DNA from: Chitinophaga caeni
GTDB lineage: Bacteria > Bacteroidota > Bacteroidia > Chitinophagales > Chitinophagaceae
Length of the DNA: 64,000 nucleotides
Direction of reading: 5' to 3'
Assembly: GCF_002557795.1 (NCBI RefSeq)
Contig: NZ_CP023777.1
Span: forward strand, 248,001 to 312,000
Part shown: positions 55,831 to 64,000 of the stretch, piece after piece
Layout of the letters: each line of letters starts with the position of its first letter
Position numbering within the stretch: position 1 is the stretch's first letter
Made by a program: the position numbers and the translations under genes
Notes under the pieces: generated by a model
The model's input: only the letters and a program-made list of their open reading frames with translations
Database searches by the model: none
What the model was told of the DNA's origin: nothing

Positions 55831-55841
55831 TTTACAAGCAT

Positions 55842-55958
55842 ATTATCCATCGTTAGCAAACAAATCGTTGCTATGCAAAACGCTTAAAAATTTCGCTCCG
55901 GCAATATTATCCATCAAGGGCAACATTATATGAGAGGCTGTAAATTCTTATGGATAAT
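55842..55958. promoter_or_regulatory. Three copies of the 9-mer ATTATCCAT upstream of the exported oxidoreductase
   Basis: ATTATCCAT occurs at 55842-55850 and 55906-55914 in direct orientation (both within ATATTATCCATC) and as the inverse ATGGATAAT at 55950-55958, 15 bp before the start codon. Spacings between starts are 64 and 44 bases. Candidate regulator sites; AT-rich words recur by chance, so confidence is low. Confidence 0.35.
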
Positions 55959-55972
55959 CTCTACTTTTAGGA

Positions 55973-57076
55973 ATGCGATTGATCATATTTTTTCTCTTCT
56001 GCAATTTTTCATTGCAACCAATTTTTGCACAGCAGCAAAAAATGCGTGTTGCAGTAGCCGGTACATCCCACGGTCATGCCGCTTTTATATTTGGCAGACC
56101 CAGTAAAGGCGATTTAGAGATCGTAGGAATTTATGAACCGGATACCGCGGTTGCTAAACTCAGGATGCGGCAATTTAAATTACCAGCCGAGCTTTTTTAT
56201 ACGGATCTGGATAAAATGCTGGATGCAACAAAACCCACTGCCGTACTAGCTTTCGGCTCCACCTTTGAGCACCGGAAAGTTGTAGAAGCCGCAGCACCAA
56301 GACATATGCATATCATGGTAGAAAAACCGCTCGCAACGACATTAGAAGATGCCCGTTACATGCATATGCTGGCCAAAAAAAATAAAGTATACTTATTAAC
56401 CGATTATGAAACTAGCTGGTATCCTTCGGTAGCAAAAACATTCGAGCTGATTGAAGACAGCAGTTTCACCGGTCAACCACGAAAGATCTTCGTTAATGAC
56501 GGTCATAAAGGCCCCAAGGAAATCGGTTGCGGACCGGAATTCCTGGATTGGCTTACCGACCCTGTACTCAACGGTGGCGGCGCATTGATGGATTTCGGTT
56601 GCTACGGTGCGAATTTAATGACGAGGCTCGCGCATAACCGCTTACCTATTTCCGTAACGGCCGTCACGAGGCAATTCAAACCCGATGTTTACCCCAAAGT
56701 CGATGATGATGCCACGATCCTATTGGATTACGGCGATATGCAATGCACGATCAACGCCTCCTGGAACTGGACGTTTAACCGGAAAGACATGGAGATATAC
56801 GGCGACAAAGCATACATCAAAGCCTTGGACAAAAATACGCTCGTGCGTAAATCCGGTGAAAGAAGCGCAGCCGAAATCCAGCGAATCACCGATCAAGATA
56901 TAGCCGTTTATGAAGATCCCTTTTCATATATGATCGATGTTATCAAAGGGAAACAAACTATTCAACCGGAAGATTTATATGCTACTGACAATAACGTTAT
57001 TGTAGTAGCTATCCTGCAAGCAGCGAGGGAATCAGCAAAAACGGGAAAAACGGTTTATATGTCGGCTATTAAATAA
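55973..57076 (+). CDS. Exported Gfo/Idh/MocA-family oxidoreductase
   Basis: A 367-residue NAD(P)-dependent oxidoreductase with an N-terminal signal peptide (MRLIIFFLFCNFSLQPIFAQ). The dinucleotide-binding start is degenerate (MRVAVAGTSHGHAAFIFGRP, with GTSHGH where GxGxxG is usual). The family motif MVEKPLATTLEDA, containing the conserved EKP, is intact, and the second domain shows GGGALMDFGCYGANLM. Exported Gfo/Idh/MocA proteins usually depend on the Tat system, but no twin arginine is seen here. It stands alone after a terminator. Substrate unknown; sugar derivatives are typical. Confidence 0.85.
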   Translation: MRLIIFFLFCNFSLQPIFAQQQKMRVAVAGTSHGHAAFIFGRPSKGDLEIVGIYEPDTAVAKLRMRQFKLPAELFYTDLDKMLDATKPTAVLAFGSTFEHRKVVEAAAPRHMHIMVEKPLATTLEDARYMHMLAKKNKVYLLTDYETSWYPSVAKTFELIEDSSFTGQPRKIFVNDGHKGPKEIGCGPEFLDWLTDPVLNGGGALMDFGCYGANLMTRLAHNRLPISVTAVTRQFKPDVYPKVDDDATILLDYGDMQCTINASWNWTFNRKDMEIYGDKAYIKALDKNTLVRKSGERSAAEIQRITDQDIAVYEDPFSYMIDVIKGKQTIQPEDLYATDNNVIVVAILQAARESAKTGKTVYMSAIK

Positions 57077-57108
57077 ATCTAAACCAGTATAATCAATTCC
57101 AAAATTTC

Positions 57109-57957
57109 TTAGATGTCCATTTCATGTTCCATGCACCAAGCCTGGACTAACGACAACTCCGATTCCTTTATTATGTTCGTGTGTTCTAAAGCTGGGAATA
57201 TACCTTCAGCTACCTCGTCCTGGTACCGACCGATTACATCCTTTACCATACTTTTCATATCGAAATAACGGGGTGCATGTTTGTACTTCTTATCATTAAG
57301 ACCCAGTAAATCATGGATGATCAAAACCTGCCCGTCACAATCCTTGCCGGCCCCGATCCCTATGGTTGGAATATTAACGTTACCGGTAATGATCTTGGCT
57401 AATTTCCCGGGTATCTTTTCGAGGATTAGCAAGTCCGCACCCGCCGATTCGAGATTTTTAGCCGCCTGGATAAGTTCGATGGCTTCAGAAAATTGTTTCC
57501 CTTTCGAAATTTTGCCGGAACGCATCCTATCTTGATCGTGTTGCGGATTCAGGCCAAGGTGGCACATTACCAAGATACCTTCTGATTTCAAAGCCTGTAA
57601 TATATCGATTCTTCCCCCTTCAAACTTTACAGCATCGGCTCCCGCCGCAGTTATCTTGCGGGCGTTCTCAACAGCCATACCCGGGGTTTGATATGTATTG
57701 TAGGGCAGATCGGTAACTAGAAAAATATTCTCTATAGCCCTGCAAACAGCTTTAGTATGATGTATCATATCCTCTAAAGTCACTTCTGTTTCATCTTGGT
57801 AACCAAGCATATTGGTGCCTACGCTATCACCGAGGATAATCATATCCACACCAACTTCTTCAAGAATTTTGGTAGTAGGATAATCGTAAGAGGTCAGCAC
57901 TGAAATTTTTTGCCGGTTGTGCTTTTTAGCATGCAGGTAACTGATTGTCTTTTTCAT
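57109..57957 (-). CDS. panB: 3-methyl-2-oxobutanoate hydroxymethyltransferase
   Basis: Transfers a hydroxymethyl group from methylene-tetrahydrofolate to ketoisovalerate, giving ketopantoate, the first step of pantothenate synthesis. The 282 residues hold the TIM-barrel motifs: KISVLTSYDYPTTKILEEVG, the magnesium-binding DSVGTNMLGY, VKFEGG, LVMCHLGLNPQHDQ-type region, and the late loop GIGAGKDCDGQVLIIHDLLG. It is convergent with the Gfo/Idh/MocA gene and stands alone; panC and panD are not in the window. Secure call. Confidence 0.95.
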   Translation of the reverse strand: MKKTISYLHAKKHNRQKISVLTSYDYPTTKILEEVGVDMIILGDSVGTNMLGYQDETEVTLEDMIHHTKAVCRAIENIFLVTDLPYNTYQTPGMAVENARKITAAGADAVKFEGGRIDILQALKSEGILVMCHLGLNPQHDQDRMRSGKISKGKQFSEAIELIQAAKNLESAGADLLILEKIPGKLAKIITGNVNIPTIGIGAGKDCDGQVLIIHDLLGLNDKKYKHAPRYFDMKSMVKDVIGRYQDEVAEGIFPALEHTNIIKESELSLVQAWCMEHEMDI

Positions 57958-58077
57958 TACAGTCGGGCGTTTTAACGTGGATGCCCAGGTAAAATTAGAG
58001 GATAATTTTGGATATGAGAAGGAATTTTACCTGTAATAACTGAACATTTTATAAATAAACGACTGGCTATTAAATAC

Positions 58078-58545
58078 TTATAAAATCACTTGCAATAAAT
58101 TCACACCTTCTAATGGTTTCCAGCTACCTTCTGCTAATTCCCCATCAATCTCCTTCCAGTTCCAACCGCAATAACCGATAAAAAGTTTAATATCATCCTC
58201 GCGGAGATCACCGTTTTTCATACAGGCTACCGCGGTGGCAAAATCGCCGCCATAATAAATGCCCGCGGAAATTTTGATACCTCCTTCAATGAGATCCGGT
58301 CTCCTATGGATAAAATATAGGTGTTCCCGATCAACGGGACCACCGTCGTATAAAGGGAACGGCGGGCAATCGGCAAATTCGGCCAATTCATTGAACTTGC
58401 GGGGAAACAACTTATTGAATACGAAGCCCATAGCACCTTCCTGGTTATACTCGGTAATTATTATGCGGGTATTCTCAAAAAAGGTACCCTTTAAAAGCGC
58501 CGTACTTTCAATATACTTGCCTGTATCGATGCTCCATTCATTCAT
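58078..58545 (-). CDS. YqgE/AlgH family protein
   Basis: A 155-residue cytoplasmic protein. It has the family's TRIIITEYNQEGAMGFVFNK, YDGGPVDREHLYFIHRRPD, YYGGDFATAV and IGYCGWNWKEIDGELAEGSW, which matches the YqgE pattern over the full length. Although the first AlgH was described as an alginate regulator, the general function is not known. No partner gene is adjacent; panB follows 120 bp downstream on the same strand. Confidence 0.92.
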   Translation of the reverse strand: MNEWSIDTGKYIESTALLKGTFFENTRIIITEYNQEGAMGFVFNKLFPRKFNELAEFADCPPFPLYDGGPVDREHLYFIHRRPDLIEGGIKISAGIYYGGDFATAVACMKNGDLREDDIKLFIGYCGWNWKEIDGELAEGSWKPLEGVNLLQVIL

Positions 58546-58570
58546 AATTGGAAGTTAAGAAATACCCATA

Positions 58571-58603
58571 AATAAAAAGGCGCCCGCAATTGCGGAGCGC
58601 CTT
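58571..58603 (-). terminator. Intrinsic terminator of the second SusCD operon
   Basis: Arms AAGGCGC and GCGCCTT with an inner CCGC-AATT-GCGG stem, with one unpaired base, followed on the minus strand by TTTTTATTTAT. It lies 20 bases beyond the metallopeptidase stop. Confidence 0.85.
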
Positions 58604-58622
58604 AACATTTTAACCGTTGGTT

Positions 58623-59570
58623 CTAATAAGTTATGCCGGGAAAATCCTTTTTCGCATTTTCTAACTGTATAGTCCAATCGCCACCATTTCTATCCTTGGT
58701 ACCGAATGCTGCTATGGCCAAGTCTTTCAAATCAGCATTGGCAGCGCCGCTCCAAAAATGCACGAATTCACCCATATTCATCCTACGGGTATATTCCATA
58801 CCGTAATTATGCTTTTTCTGGGGAAAATGTTCAGATAATAGCGTAAAGAAATTATTCAACACCGTCGCGCCGCCGTATTGGTCGTAAATAGGATAGAACC
58901 AGTTTTTAAACCACTGGGTACCCGGGCGGGGGAAATTATCGCTACCGTTGATCGTACTATTGTAACAACGTTCTGCTTCGGCATCCCAGCCCAGTCCTTT
59001 ATACACATCGTAGATGTATATTTCCATCCATTTACTATCACCCCATATATCGAACGCGGGCGATTCCTTTACACCTTTGAAAGCACCTTCAACGATATGG
59101 CCGATCTCGTGTGTAATAACATCCAGGTTCCAGCCCGAGCTATCCTTCCAGGAGTTATTAGAACCAATATCCACACCGGTACGATTATCATGGCTAGCAT
59201 CGAAATAGCCATAAGGATGGCCACCGCCATATTTACCATAATGCAGGATCACGTTCAATCTTTTATCCTCCCCTTTGAATGGGGCATAAGTCTTCTTCGT
59301 GTATTTCCAGATTTCTTCCGCTTTGCGTAATGGCCAGGTCACCGTCCTGTCCATATCATCATCATAATACAAAGCAACTTCTTCGGTATAAGCAACATTC
59401 TTGACTAACTGCTTGTGTTCAAACCAGTGCTCCTGCCAAGTGGCGGCGGGAGCACTGGAATCAACACCGGGGTTGGAGCCACCGCCCAGGTCGACATGCT
59501 TGCTATTTGTTTTAGAGCAAGAAGTACTTACCGCGGCGAACAATCCCAATCCTAATAATATGATTCTCAT
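58623..59570 (-). CDS. HEIGH-motif zinc metallopeptidase lipoprotein
   Basis: Start at ATG 59570 (MRIILLGLGLFAAVSTSCSK), so that the lipobox cysteine is at residue 18; the frame's earlier start overlaps the SusD gene. The 315-residue protein has an HEIGH zinc-binding motif at 154-158 (VITHEIGHIVEGAF), preceded by GGGHPYGYFDASHDNRTG. Candidate third ligands lie in the following helix (WGDSKWMEIYIYD). The catalytic glutamate is E155. I cannot assign a MEROPS family. It follows SusD by 31 bp and is the last gene before a terminator, which suggests that the SusCD pair takes up peptides released by it. Confidence 0.82.
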   Translation of the reverse strand: MRIILLGLGLFAAVSTSCSKTNSKHVDLGGGSNPGVDSSAPAATWQEHWFEHKQLVKNVAYTEEVALYYDDDMDRTVTWPLRKAEEIWKYTKKTYAPFKGEDKRLNVILHYGKYGGGHPYGYFDASHDNRTGVDIGSNNSWKDSSGWNLDVITHEIGHIVEGAFKGVKESPAFDIWGDSKWMEIYIYDVYKGLGWDAEAERCYNSTINGSDNFPRPGTQWFKNWFYPIYDQYGGATVLNNFFTLLSEHFPQKKHNYGMEYTRRMNMGEFVHFWSGAANADLKDLAIAAFGTKDRNGGDWTIQLENAKKDFPGITY

Positions 59571-59601
59571 GGATAAATTTAGGTTAATGAATGAAAAATG
59601 A

Positions 59602-61404
59602 TTACCAACCCGGATTCTGAGCAAGGTTCAGATTCAACAAGGTTTCATCGTTAGGGATCGGGAACAGGTAGTCACGATCTTTACGGAATACGCGTTGTTG
59701 AATGATGGTCGGAGTGTAGAAATCTTCCCCATTTGCATTCATATTCATACCCATGATAGGAGCGTTATTCGTATTTTCCGCGATTTTCCAACGACGGGTA
59801 TCGAAGAAGCGAACACGTTCGAATGCCAATTCAACTCGCCTTTCAGCGCGAATTGCGGCACGCATAGCTTCTTTTCCGGCAGGAACAGGTACGATACCTT
59901 CCCCGTAACCAGGAATACCAGCACGGTGACGAATAGCATTCAAGTACGTTAAAATATCAGGATTTGTAGGATCAGCTTCATTTAAAGCTTCCACATAATC
60001 GAGGTAAATAGTCCCTAAACGGATATATAAAGCGCCCCAATCAAAACCAGAACCTTGAACTGCTTTTCTTGGAATGTAACCTGTAGGAGAGACATCTGAT
60101 GTACTTTGTTTCCTACCAGAGTTACCATCATATTCCATATTTGTTATAACATTCGAGCTATACCACCAGAAGCTGTTATTATAAGTAATATCAGCATAAA
60201 ATCTAGGTTCACGGTTGATCCATTGGTTATAAGTACTTCTTGAACTTGGATCGTACGGAGCTTTGAAAGATGTGAATCCGGAATTTTGATAACCGGAAGC
60301 CGGATCGGTAATTGGTAAACCATTAGCCATAAAGTATGCATCGACCTGTGTTTGAGTTGCCCCTAAAGCGCCCCCTCCTTGGAAGTCAGCAGATGCCCCG
60401 ATGTGTCGCGGTGTTCTATCATACCTTTGGTACTGACCAGACCTTGCCCTAGCGAAAATCCATTCAGCGTTCCAATCTCTTAAATGCAATTCCCTACATG
60501 AAAGGTAGGCTGCTTTAAATGGATCGGCATCATCAATGGTAAATAAATTATAAACAGGACCATCAAACTCGTTGATAAACTCTTTTGCCGCAGTAGCTGC
60601 CCTTTGCCACTTGGCTTCGCTATACGTCGTATTTACAAGATCAGTACCATCAACATTTTTGAAATCCGCATAATCAGTATTACCATTCCAAAGTGGACTA
60701 GCTGCAAGTAACAAAGCCTCAACTTTAAATGCTTTACAGGCACCTTTTGTAATACGTCCAATTTCTCCATTCAAAGGCGCAGTGCTTAAAACTTCGGCGG
60801 CGGCATCCAACTCACTTACAATATAATTAATACATGTATCAATATGATCCCTTTTCAATTGTAAATCTGACAAAGGTGTATTCAAATCTAGCGGTGTTTC
60901 TCCAACTATTGGTACCGGTCCATAGGTACGAACTAGGAAATAATAAAACATGGCGCGCAATGCCCTTGCCTCTGCTTTATAAGAATTCTTTTCCTCTTGC
61001 GTCAATTTACCTGCTTGGTTAATAGGCACTGCTTCTATCTCTTGTAGAAAATACGAAGCGTTACGGATTGCTTTATAGTAATCATTCCACCAAGAAGCAA
61101 TATTCCCATCCGTTTTAGCCCAAGTACTGGAATTTAGTTGCGTACTATATGGGAAACTCCAGTTATAAACTGCCTCATCGGCAGCACCTGTAAATACACC
61201 GGAGTGCTGGACATTGGTATAGCGCTCTGTATTTTCATTAGGAAGTGAAGCATAAATATTAGCAAGAAACTTGTCAATATTTACTTTTGATTTGAAGATA
61301 TCCTCGATCGTAATTACATCATCGGGAACCTGGTCTAAGTACTTGGAGCAGGAGGTTATTCCTGTTACCAAAGCGACTGTGAATATTATGAAAATCTTTT
61401 TCAT
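59602..61404 (-). CDS. SusD/RagB-family surface lipoprotein
   Basis: A 600-residue SusD-type lipoprotein, longer than the average. The signal MKKIFIIFTVALVTGITSCSK ends in a lipobox cysteine near residue 19. The SusD-like N-terminal region has KYLDQVPDDVITIEDIFKSK and INQAGKLTQEEKNSYKAEARALRAMF; the C-terminal region has GTIYLDYVEALNEADPTNPD with YLNAIRHRAGIPG and VELAFERVRFFDTRRWK. It begins 55 bp after the SusC-type gene on the minus strand and precedes the metallopeptidase gene. Binds the substrate at the cell surface and closes over its SusC partner. Confidence 0.96.
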   Translation of the reverse strand: MKKIFIIFTVALVTGITSCSKYLDQVPDDVITIEDIFKSKVNIDKFLANIYASLPNENTERYTNVQHSGVFTGAADEAVYNWSFPYSTQLNSSTWAKTDGNIASWWNDYYKAIRNASYFLQEIEAVPINQAGKLTQEEKNSYKAEARALRAMFYYFLVRTYGPVPIVGETPLDLNTPLSDLQLKRDHIDTCINYIVSELDAAAEVLSTAPLNGEIGRITKGACKAFKVEALLLAASPLWNGNTDYADFKNVDGTDLVNTTYSEAKWQRAATAAKEFINEFDGPVYNLFTIDDADPFKAAYLSCRELHLRDWNAEWIFARARSGQYQRYDRTPRHIGASADFQGGGALGATQTQVDAYFMANGLPITDPASGYQNSGFTSFKAPYDPSSRSTYNQWINREPRFYADITYNNSFWWYSSNVITNMEYDGNSGRKQSTSDVSPTGYIPRKAVQGSGFDWGALYIRLGTIYLDYVEALNEADPTNPDILTYLNAIRHRAGIPGYGEGIVPVPAGKEAMRAAIRAERRVELAFERVRFFDTRRWKIAENTNNAPIMGMNMNANGEDFYTPTIIQQRVFRKDRDYLFPIPNDETLLNLNLAQNPGW

Positions 61405-61459
61405 TTGATTTTATTTTTCGGTTCAATGAACAACGCACCATTTAATAATTAATCCTGCA

Positions 61460-64000
61460 CTAGAAATTAGCTTGCACGCCTAGGCTAACTGTTCTCACAT
61501 TTGGATACTTAGTACCATTACCAGTGTTCAATTCAGGATCCCAGAGCTTGAACTTACTCCAGTAAAATAGATTCACACCTTGTAAGTACACTCTTGCATT
61601 CTTCATTTTTAACCTGTTCGCAAATTTTTTAGGTACATTATACCCAAAATCGATGGTTTTTAGACGGATGAAATCAATATCTTTTACCCACCAGCTAGAT
61701 GTATACGAATTCATCTTATTCGCAGATGAACCATATCCTAAACGGGGATAAAAAGCTTGCGGGTTAGGATTTTCCTCTGTCCACCTGTCTTCGGCTTGCC
61801 AGAATAGGTTACTCCTTTCAGGACCGGTACTATTATTAAATGGAATTACGCCATCTCCACTGATAACCCTATCAGCACCAGATATTCCTTGTAAGAAGGC
61901 ACCTACATAAAAACCTTTATAAGTAAGGTTAAAACCAAAACCGTATATGGTTGTTGGCACATCGCCATTACCAATTCTCGTTCTATCATAAGGATCAATC
62001 ACACCGTCACCATTTAAATCCTTGTACTTTATATCGCCAGGCCTAGTATTACCCAAAGCCGATTGATCCGGACTTTTATCAATTTCATCTTGGTTTTCAA
62101 AAAGTTTCTCTGCTACATATCCAAAAGTTGAAAGATAATTTACACCCCTTCTGTCCATATAATCATATGGCGGAATTGGTTCATCATTTTCGATAACTTT
62201 ATCCCTATTGTAGGAGAATGTTCCACGGAAATCGATAAACAAGTCCTTGGCAATTTGAACAGGATTTAAGGTAACAGTACCATCAATTCCTTTATTTTCA
62301 ATGATTCCAAGGTTCCCCCATGGCATACTATTCAAACCTAAATAACCAGGTAATGACCTTTGTAAGAATACACCTTCACGTCTTTCCGTGAAGATATCCG
62401 TAACCACTGTAAAGCGGTCTTTGAACAGGTTAAATTCCAAACCCAAATCCCTCTTATGAGATTTAGCCCAAGTTACATCGGTACCATAGCTCGAAATCAC
62501 GGTACCACCATAACTTTTCTGAACCGCGCCACCTCTTGAGCCAAATGAGAACCCATCAGCATCTGTGTCAACAAGGGTTAGGTAACCAAAGCGCCTATTA
62601 CCTCCACTTCCATCACCAACAACACCATCAGAGTAACGCAGTTTCAAGAAAGACACTGTGTTTTTAAGAGGTTCAAAAAATTTCTCATTAGAAATTACCC
62701 AACCAATACCAAGGGCAGGGAAAGTTCCGAACCTTCTACTTGGAATAAAGTTTTCAGATCCATTATATCCCAAATCAGCTTCGAAGAAATATTTGTCTTT
62801 ATATGCGTAAGTTCCCCTTGCAGCGATACCTACTCTCCGATACGGTAAAGAGCTTGTTACATTACTGGCGAAAGCTTCTACAAGTTCGCGTTGGTTGTAA
62901 AGCACCATACCGGTAATCTTATGATCAGGACCAAAATCATGTTGATAATTAAGCCCTGCTTCGAAATAATTGGATCTTCTACCGCTATTTGATCTAGAAT
63001 AGTTGAGGTTATCAATACCTTCCTTGATCAGTTTCAAATTCATAGTCCCGTCATCAAAATAAGGGATTACCCTATTTAGCAGGTATTGGCTACGGGTACG
63101 GGTACGGCTGATATTATGCGTATTATTAACATCGAATGAATACATCGCCGTTGCGGTTAAACCGGGTACTATAGAATTCAGGTCTTGAGTTAAACGAGCG
63201 TTAGAATATATTTGGTTTCCAAATAAGTTCTGATAACCAGATTGAGTAATCTGTGCATACGGGTTAGGTTGCGCACCTTCCGTACTAACGCCAGGAACAT
63301 AACCTCCAGGGTACATCGTAGGATATAACACAGGATTAGTTTGCATAACATTTGCAAATGCATCTTCCGGATTCACACCTGGATAGTTTGTTTGCGTCAC
63401 ATAACCTTGTATACCTAGATCGAACTTTGTAGTTTTAGTCCAGTTCATTGATACGTTGGAAGTAAAATTGTACCTTCTAAACTTTGTACTGGCATCGTAA
63501 CTTTGGAGAGCATCAGTCCTTAATAAACTTTCTTCTTCATAATAAGCTAATGAAGTATAGAAGTTAGCAATATCTGATCCACCACGGGCACTAAAATTGG
63601 CACGCCTATTCATAGCGGTACTACCAAACAAAGCGTCCATCCAATCTACATCAGGATATAGATATGGATCTTCTTGTTTAATAGTATTATTGATATAATT
63701 ATTAGAATATTCAGGTGTCATTCCAGAATTTTTCTGTGCCTCATTACGCAATAACATGTAGGTTACACCATCCACTAAATCTGGCGTCTTCGTAAATGAA
63801 GTAATACCCTGATTATAATTAAACATCAAGTTTACTTTCCCCGGTTTACCTTGTTTAGTCGTAATTAAAATAACACCGTTTGCACCTGCCACACCGTAAA
63901 CGGCAGTAGCGGCAGCGTCCTTAAGAATTGTAAAGGAGGCGATATCTTCAGGGTCAAATGAATTAATATCACGTCCTTGTACCCCATCTACAACAATTAA
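61460..64000 (-). CDS. SusC/RagA-type TonB-linked outer-membrane protein, N-terminus beyond window
   Basis: The frame runs from the stop at 61460 to the last base of the window, giving 846 visible codons; signal, carboxypeptidase-like domain and the first part of the plug are missing. The visible plug end reads LIVVDGVQGRDINSFDPEDI and FTILKDAAATAVYGVAGANG. The barrel follows, with the typical GDIKYKDLNGDGVIDPYDRT calcium-loop-like segment before the last strands, and the protein ends VSLGVQANF. It is the first visible gene of the operon with SusD and the metallopeptidase. The ATG at 63892 is internal, not the start. Confidence 0.96.
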   Translation of the reverse strand, partial: LIVVDGVQGRDINSFDPEDIASFTILKDAAATAVYGVAGANGVILITTKQGKPGKVNLMFNYNQGITSFTKTPDLVDGVTYMLLRNEAQKNSGMTPEYSNNYINNTIKQEDPYLYPDVDWMDALFGSTAMNRRANFSARGGSDIANFYTSLAYYEEESLLRTDALQSYDASTKFRRYNFTSNVSMNWTKTTKFDLGIQGYVTQTNYPGVNPEDAFANVMQTNPVLYPTMYPGGYVPGVSTEGAQPNPYAQITQSGYQNLFGNQIYSNARLTQDLNSIVPGLTATAMYSFDVNNTHNISRTRTRSQYLLNRVIPYFDDGTMNLKLIKEGIDNLNYSRSNSGRRSNYFEAGLNYQHDFGPDHKITGMVLYNQRELVEAFASNVTSSLPYRRVGIAARGTYAYKDKYFFEADLGYNGSENFIPSRRFGTFPALGIGWVISNEKFFEPLKNTVSFLKLRYSDGVVGDGSGGNRRFGYLTLVDTDADGFSFGSRGGAVQKSYGGTVISSYGTDVTWAKSHKRDLGLEFNLFKDRFTVVTDIFTERREGVFLQRSLPGYLGLNSMPWGNLGIIENKGIDGTVTLNPVQIAKDLFIDFRGTFSYNRDKVIENDEPIPPYDYMDRRGVNYLSTFGYVAEKLFENQDEIDKSPDQSALGNTRPGDIKYKDLNGDGVIDPYDRTRIGNGDVPTTIYGFGFNLTYKGFYVGAFLQGISGADRVISGDGVIPFNNSTGPERSNLFWQAEDRWTEENPNPQAFYPRLGYGSSANKMNSYTSSWWVKDIDFIRLKTIDFGYNVPKKFANRLKMKNARVYLQGVNLFYWSKFKLWDPELNTGNGTKYPNVRTVSLGVQANF

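Noticed and set aside
1..64000. CRISPR arrays, rRNA, tRNA, integrase or phage genes
   Set aside because: Looked for in intergenic regions and not seen; no regularly spaced repeats and no tRNA-like T-arm sequences with supporting stems.

Overview
The window looks like chromosome of a Bacteroidota bacterium, most likely a Chitinophaga-like member of the Chitinophagales. Reasons: two SusC/SusD pairs, an ECF sigma/FecR unit, a TonB with the N-terminus typical of the phylum, DUF4843, PKD-like and DUF4369-TlpA proteins beside SusCD, a ureABCEFGD gene order, weak or absent Shine-Dalgarno sequences, and -7 boxes of the TAnnTTTG type. No rRNA, tRNA, CRISPR array, prophage or transposase gene was seen.

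Layout. 1-4310 (minus): the visible part of a TonB-dependent receptor, a PstS-like periplasmic binding protein and a TonB, probably one outer-membrane uptake locus. 4498-10285 (plus): a tripartite RND efflux pump (TolC, HlyD, AcrB types) closed by a strong terminator. 10513-13061: a two-gene unit of a TPR-AAA+ ATPase and a TPR membrane protein. 13540-17253 (minus): the whole oxidative pentose phosphate branch as gnd-zwf-pgl with a recognisable promoter. 17479-21206: two oxidoreductases, a secreted YD-repeat-like protein and the nicotinamide riboside transporter PnuC. 21394-27143: a complete urease operon, ureABCEFGD plus a nickel-transporter-like gene. 27256-31831: a zinc alcohol dehydrogenase, a decayed TonB-receptor tail, a DUF4907 lipoprotein, a PAS-LuxR regulator and a secreted protein of unknown function. 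32027-37834 (minus): a large DUF3857/transglutaminase protein and exonuclease VII (xseA-xseB). 38028-44171: a PAP2 phosphatase, then pirin, esterase and ring-cleaving dioxygenase (a quinone-detoxification-like set), then an unusual SF2 helicase with a predicted membrane hairpin. 44550-55775 (plus): an AraC regulator, then an ECF sigma, FecR anti-sigma and SusC-SusD-DUF4843-PKD-like-TlpA operon without carbohydrate enzymes. 55973-58545: an exported Gfo/Idh/MocA oxidoreductase, panB and a YqgE gene. 58623-64000 (minus): a second SusC/SusD pair followed by a HEIGH-motif metallopeptidase lipoprotein; its SusC runs off the right edge.

The most notable structure is not a gene. Three copies of a MITE-like element of about 330 bp lie at 13118-13450, 28330-28662 and 35826-36152. 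Each is bounded by inverted CATTATTGTCCGACTAAA-type ends and flanked by 9-bp direct repeats (two perfect, one with a single mismatch). They have no transposase. Two of the three sit in the same orientation 27-37 bp upstream of a start codon.

Other signals worth checking are a hairpin four bases upstream of the pnuC start, an inverted repeat between the aldo/keto reductase and urease operons, an orphan minus-strand terminator at 44249-44279, and three copies of a 9-mer upstream of the exported Gfo/Idh/MocA gene. All calls come from reading the sequence; no database search was run.
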